Assembly (NCBI GenBank): GCA_035465955.1
Contig: DATIVK010000043.1
Coordinates: forward strand, 1-10,848
Source: DATIVK01 sp035465955
Lineage (GTDB): Bacteria; Myxococcota; Myxococcia; Myxococcales; Anaeromyxobacteraceae
Reading direction: 5' to 3'
DNA: 10,848 nt
The notes beneath the pieces are model-generated. The model did no database searches and was not told the origin of the DNA. It saw nothing but the letters and a program-made list of their open reading frames with translations. Both the position numbers and the translations under genes were made by a program. This document shows positions 8,702-10,848 of this stretch, piece after piece. Within the stretch, counting starts at the first letter, position 1; every line of letters starts with the position of its first letter.

Positions 8702-9448
8702 CTATCTCGCGAACAGCCGCGCCGCCGCGTAGAGGCCGACCGCGATCGCGATCGTCCGCATCCCCGCCGGGTTGAGCCGCTGCGCGACGCGCGCGCCGAG
8801 CCAGCCGCCGAGCAGCGCGAAGACGGCCATCAGGGCCGCCTCGGGCAGGCGCGCCGCGCCGGCGCCCAGGAAGATCAGGGCGGCGACGCCGTTCGCGAGG
8901 AAGGAGAAGAGGACCTTCAGCGCGTTGGCGTGCTGCTGGCTCGTCGGGAGGAGGATCCCCATCGCCGCCAGCATGATGATCCCGATGCCGGCCCCGAAGT
9001 AGCCGCCGTAGATCGACACGAGGAGCTGGATGAACCAGAGCGCCGCGGGGTGGTCGTGGCCGCGGACCCGGGTGATCAGCAGCTTCACCTGATCCTGGAG
9101 CGCGAGCAGCGCGCAGGCGAAGACGATCAGCCAGGGGACCACGGCCTCGAAGGTGCGCTCGGGGAGCGCCAGCAGCAGGACGGAGCCGATGAGGCCGCCG
9201 AGGATCGACGGCACCGCGAGGAGGATCGCCGTCCGGCGCACCTCGCCGAGGTGCCGCCGGTAGGCGAGGGAGCCGGAGAGCTGGCCGGCCCAGACCGCGA
9301 GCGTGTTGGTCGCGTTGGCGGCGACCGGGCTCACGCCGGCGGCGAGGAGGGCGGGGAACGTGACGAGCGTCCCCCCGCCCGCGATGGAGTTGATGAGGCC
9401 GGCCGCCGTCGCGGCGGCAGCGAGCAGCGAGCCCTGTGCGAGGGTCAT
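8702..9448 (-). CDS. TauE/SafE-family membrane transporter (putative sulfite/anion exporter)
   Basis: This is a polytopic inner-membrane protein of the TauE/SafE (former DUF81) family, whose studied members export sulfite or sulfoacetate or move other small anions. The substrate here is unknown. The 248 residues are almost all hydrophobic segments and show the family's internal duplication: GLINSIAGGGTLVTFPALL...NATNTLAV (17-52) and GGYFGAGIGIIMLAAMGIL...HANALKVLFSF (148-183). A short charged loop (ITRVRGHDHP, 125-134) separates the halves. The ATG at 9448 is chosen because family members begin just before the first helix. The frame stays open to 9595, but that extra 49-residue N-terminus is Arg/Cys-rich and unlike the family. 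The gene is isolated and convergent with oppF. Confidence 0.9.
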   Translation of the reverse strand: MTLAQGSLLAAAATAAGLINSIAGGGTLVTFPALLAAGVSPVAANATNTLAVWAGQLSGSLAYRRHLGEVRRTAILLAVPSILGGLIGSVLLLALPERTFEAVVPWLIVFACALLALQDQVKLLITRVRGHDHPAALWFIQLLVSIYGGYFGAGIGIIMLAAMGILLPTSQQHANALKVLFSFLANGVAALIFLGAGAARLPEAALMAVFALLGGWLGARVAQRLNPAGMRTIAIAVGLYAAARLFAR

Positions 9449-9457
9449 GCGGACGTG

Positions 9458-9475
9458 GAGCCTCCCACGAGGCTC
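9458..9475 (-). promoter_or_regulatory. Hairpin over the Shine-Dalgarno sequence of the exporter gene
   Basis: GAGCCTC and GAGGCTC form a perfect 7-bp stem with a 4-base loop, 9 bases upstream of the ATG at 9448. On the minus strand the only good ribosome-binding sequence, GGGAGG (9461-9466), lies in the loop and 3' arm, so the folded mRNA would mask it. Function is inferred. Confidence 0.4.
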
Positions 9476-9491
9476 GGCGCCGCCGCAACGT

Positions 9492-9513
9492 GCAGCGCCG
9501 TCTCGCGCGCTGC
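9492..9513. repeat. Inverted repeat, 7-bp arms
   Basis: GCAGCGC (9492-9498) and GCGCTGC (9507-9513) are perfect reverse complements around an 8-base spacer, upstream of the exporter gene. Confidence 0.45.
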
Positions 9514-9517
9514 TGCA

Positions 9518-9531
9518 CGGTGAGCTCACCG
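9518..9531. repeat. 14-bp perfect palindrome
   Basis: CGGTGAGCTCACCG reads the same on both strands. It sits 70 bases upstream of the exporter start, which suits a dimeric regulator's operator, but no regulator gene is in view. Confidence 0.5.
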
Positions 9532-9535
9532 AGGA

Positions 9536-9562
9536 CCCCCGGGGGCAGATCCGGCTCCGGAT
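9536..9562. repeat. Two adjacent dyads
   Basis: CCCCCGGGGG (9536-9545) is a 10-bp palindrome. ATCCGG (9549-9554) and CCGGAT (9557-9562) are inverted arms around CT. Each alone could be chance in GC-rich DNA; together with the neighbouring dyads they form an unusual cluster. Confidence 0.35.
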
Positions 9563-9596
9563 GCCGACGTCCCTGATGGGTGCCAACAAACTCATT

Positions 9597-9652
9597 CTCC
9601 CCGCAGTGCAAGTGAACGCTGGGCGCCCAACAGGCTGAGATCACGCGGGGAG
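9597..9652. repeat. Concentric inverted repeat
   Basis: CTCCCCGC (9597-9604) and GCGGGGAG (9645-9652) are perfect 8-bp inverted arms. The 10-bp palindrome TGGGCGCCCA (9620-9629) lies exactly at their centre. The 15 bases on each side between arm and core are not complementary. Confidence 0.5.
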
Positions 9653-9708
9653 CACATGGCGTGACCGCGCCCTACACACGCCAAAAGGCCAGTCCAATCA
9701 ATCGGTTG

Positions 9709-9742
9709 CGCGTTTGACGCGGCGTGCGGCATTTCGTACTTC
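9709..9742 (+). promoter_or_regulatory. Possible promoter of the lipoprotein gene
   Basis: TTGACG (9714-9719) is a good -35 match, with TACTTC (9737-9742) 17 bases on as a poor -10. An inverted repeat, CGCGT-TTG-ACGCG (9709-9721), covers the -35 box and could be an operator. The -10 match is weak, so the call is tentative. If correct, the leader would be about 150 bases long. Confidence 0.3.
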
Positions 9743-9827
9743 GGCGTCCGGGCCGCACCGCAAGTGACAAGGACTCATGGTGTCGGCCCGCTCTCCGTGA
9801 GCCTTCGCGTTCCGGTCATCCGACGGG

Positions 9828-9893
9828 GCGCCTCGGCAAGGGGTCTGGAAGGACCCGCAAGGCGCGCGGAGCGCCAACCACAAGCGTTCGAGG
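9828..9893 (+). promoter_or_regulatory. Candidate structured 5' leader of the lipoprotein gene
   Basis: GCGCCT (9828-9833) pairs with AGGCGC (9860-9865), enclosing a GGGTCT-GGAA-GGACCC hairpin (9841-9856) capped by a GNRA-type tetraloop. GGCGC (9861-9865) can instead pair with GCGCC (9871-9875), which excludes the first stem. CCTCGG (9831-9836) can also pair, with one wobble, with TCGAGG (9888-9893), covering part of the ribosome-binding site. I could not match it to a known riboswitch class. Confidence 0.35.
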
Positions 9894-9896
9894 AGG
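9891..9896 (+). promoter_or_regulatory. Strong ribosome binding site for the lipoprotein gene
   Basis: AGGAGG ends four bases before ATG 9901 and fixes that start, which is followed directly by a lipoprotein signal peptide. Confidence 0.85.
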
Positions 9897-9900
9897 ACGC

Positions 9901-10848
9901 ATGAAGATGCCGAAGAAGCACTCCGCAACGACGTGGCTCGGGGCTACCGCCCTGAGCGTGGCGCTGGCCGCGTGTGGCTCGGGGGCCGTCTCGGGCTCGG
10001 GCGTGACCGGCGTCGCCCTCGACAACGGGCCCGTCTCGGGCACGGTCTCCCTCACCGACTCGTCGGTGCAGACGCAGAGCCGGCAGGTCGCGACGCGCTC
10101 CGATGGCTCCTTCTCCATCGACGTGTCCGGTCTCACCCCGCCGTTCATGCTCAAGGTCCAGCGGTCCACGCCCGGCGGCGCGGCGATGCTCGAGACCGAG
10201 GGCTCGCCCCTGTACGCCGTCACCGGCGCCGGCATGAACCTCGACATCAACCCGCTCACCGACGTCGCCTACACCGCCGCCATCGGGAGCGACGACCCCG
10301 AGCACGTCTTCGAGAGCGCCGACGCGGGGATGAAGAGGGCCACCTACGCGAAGGCGGCGGGGCTGCTCGACGAGCTCGAGGACGTGCTCGCGCCGCTCTT
10401 CCAGCTCTACGGCATCCAGGATCCGGAGGTGAACAAGGAGGCCGTGCGCGCCCTGCTCGCCGACGTGACGGTGACCAAGGTGAACGGGATCGTCACGGTG
10501 GCCAACGCCGCGACCGGCGCCGTCATCTACCAGGGGCCGCTCTCCAACCCCTCGAGCGGGACCTTCTACGCCGAGAACATGCCCGCCGGGCCCGGGACCG
10601 TCCCGCCGCCCGCTCCGTCCACCTGCACGTCCTTCACCTACTCGGCGTGGGGCGCGTGCCAGCCCGACGGCACGCAGGCGCGCACCGTCACCGCCTCCTC
10701 GCCGACTGGCTGCACGGGCGGCGCGCCCGTGACGACGCAGGCGTGCACCTACGTGCCGCCGACGTCGACCTGCACCGGGTTCACCTACTCGACGTGGGGC
10801 GCCTGTCAGCCTGACGGCACGCAGACGCGGACCGTGATCAGCACGAGC
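9901..10848 (+). CDS. Exported lipoprotein with thrombospondin type 1-like repeats, 3' end outside the window
   Basis: The frame is open from ATG 9901 to the window edge (316 residues) with no stop. A basic N-terminus (KMPKKH), a hydrophobic stretch and a perfect lipobox LAAC (C25) show a lipid-anchored envelope protein. Residues about 33-86 look like a carboxypeptidase-regulatory or Ig-like beta domain (GPVSGTVSL ... RSDGSFSIDVSGLTPPFMLKV). A mixed region follows (about 100-230) with NPLTDVAYTAA and a helical LLDELEDVLAPLF stretch that I do not recognise. After a Pro-rich linker (about 229-240), Cys/Trp repeats begin: YSAWGAC ... DGTQARTV ... GC ... QAC. These resemble TSP1 domains, which bind glycans or proteins in other systems. 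The AGGAGG site fixes the start. Function is unknown; adhesion or surface binding is a guess. The number of repeats cannot be seen. Confidence 0.85.
   Translation, partial: MKMPKKHSATTWLGATALSVALAACGSGAVSGSGVTGVALDNGPVSGTVSLTDSSVQTQSRQVATRSDGSFSIDVSGLTPPFMLKVQRSTPGGAAMLETEGSPLYAVTGAGMNLDINPLTDVAYTAAIGSDDPEHVFESADAGMKRATYAKAAGLLDELEDVLAPLFQLYGIQDPEVNKEAVRALLADVTVTKVNGIVTVANAATGAVIYQGPLSNPSSGTFYAENMPAGPGTVPPPAPSTCTSFTYSAWGACQPDGTQARTVTASSPTGCTGGAPVTTQACTYVPPTSTCTGFTYSTWGACQPDGTQTRTVISTS
10624..10848 (+). repeat. Tandem 147-bp (49-codon) TSP1-like coding repeat
   Basis: Unit 1 is 10624-10770; unit 2 starts at 10771 and is cut by the window end. In the part both show, about four in five bases agree, and many differences are silent. 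Conserved landmarks are C-T-x-F-T-Y-S-x-W-G-A-C, QPDGTQ and RTV. Unit 1 also shows GCTGGAPVTTQAC and ends in a YVPPTST linker. Confidence 0.85.

Larger units (their letters stand above)
9449..9900. other. Intergenic region between two divergently transcribed genes
   Basis: I see no credible gene in this 452-base stretch. It must hold the start signals of both the exporter gene (-) and the lipoprotein gene (+). It is visibly less GC-rich between about 9575 and 9720 than the genes around it. It contains at least six short perfect inverted repeats (listed separately), a weak promoter candidate and a foldable leader. Open frames crossing it lack family resemblance. Confidence 0.7.

Noticed and set aside
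8739..8754. GCGATCGC palindrome as a dispersed repeat element
   Set aside because: It lies within the exporter coding sequence, and a single copy is expected in GC-rich DNA.
9449..9595. 49-residue N-terminal extension of the exporter
   Set aside because: It is Arg/Cys/Ser-rich, would precede the first helix without resembling the family, and overlaps the dyad cluster and the ribosome-binding site.
9303..9638. 111-residue open frame (+) crossing the intergenic region
   Set aside because: It begins inside the exporter antisense, has no recognisable domain and no good ribosome-binding site.
9828..9880. Type I cyclic-di-GMP (GEMM) riboswitch
   Set aside because: A GGCAA followed by a GNRA-capped hairpin is suggestive, but the conserved ACGCAAAGC joining segment and the closing helix are not convincingly present.
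9933..10814. 293-residue open frame (+) inside the lipoprotein gene
   Set aside because: It is an Arg-rich out-of-frame reading. The frame from 9901 has AGGAGG, a signal peptide with lipobox, and the repeats.

Overview
The window is very GC-rich DNA with dense G/C-ending codons and genes packed edge to edge. It carries the C-terminal domain of an AgmX/PglI-type protein, a family typical of Myxococcota, and a surface-type lipoprotein with thrombospondin-like repeats. A myxobacterium of the Anaeromyxobacter kind is the best guess. That guess is inferred from gene content and composition, not from a marker gene.

Layout. Positions 3-8695 (+) form one long, tightly spaced run of genes: the 3' part of an agmX/pglI-like gene, deoC (deoxyribose-phosphate aldolase), deoB (phosphopentomutase), and a complete five-gene oligopeptide ABC importer, oppA-oppB-oppC-oppD-oppF. 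Junctions are a 1-base overlap (agmX-like/deoC), gaps of 39, 29 and 13 bases, and then three consecutive 4-base GTGA overlaps (oppB/C, C/D, D/F). No internal terminator or clear internal promoter is visible, so co-transcription from a promoter upstream of the window is likely. A TauE/SafE-family anion exporter gene (8702-9448, -) converges on oppF with only 6 bases between the stop codons. Positions 9449-9900 form the only sizeable non-coding stretch. It is less GC-rich and crowded with inverted repeats, a possible promoter and a foldable leader. The last gene (9901 to the window end, +) encodes an exported lipoprotein with tandem 49-residue cysteine repeats and is cut off by the window.

How the genes fit together. 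DeoB and DeoC are consecutive steps of (deoxy)nucleoside salvage: pentose-1-phosphate to pentose-5-phosphate, then cleavage of deoxyribose-5-phosphate to glyceraldehyde-3-phosphate and acetaldehyde. The Opp proteins import peptides: a lipoprotein binding subunit, two permeases and two ATPases. Together they look like a nutrient-scavenging unit, which would suit a bacterium living on debris or prey, but that link is inference.

The most unusual feature is in OppC. About 155 extra residues, including a recognisable fibronectin type III-like domain, sit in the periplasmic loop between the first membrane helix and the conserved GTDxxGRD motif, where ordinary OppC proteins have a short linker. The dyad-rich intergenic region and the leader of the terminal lipoprotein are the next things to look at.
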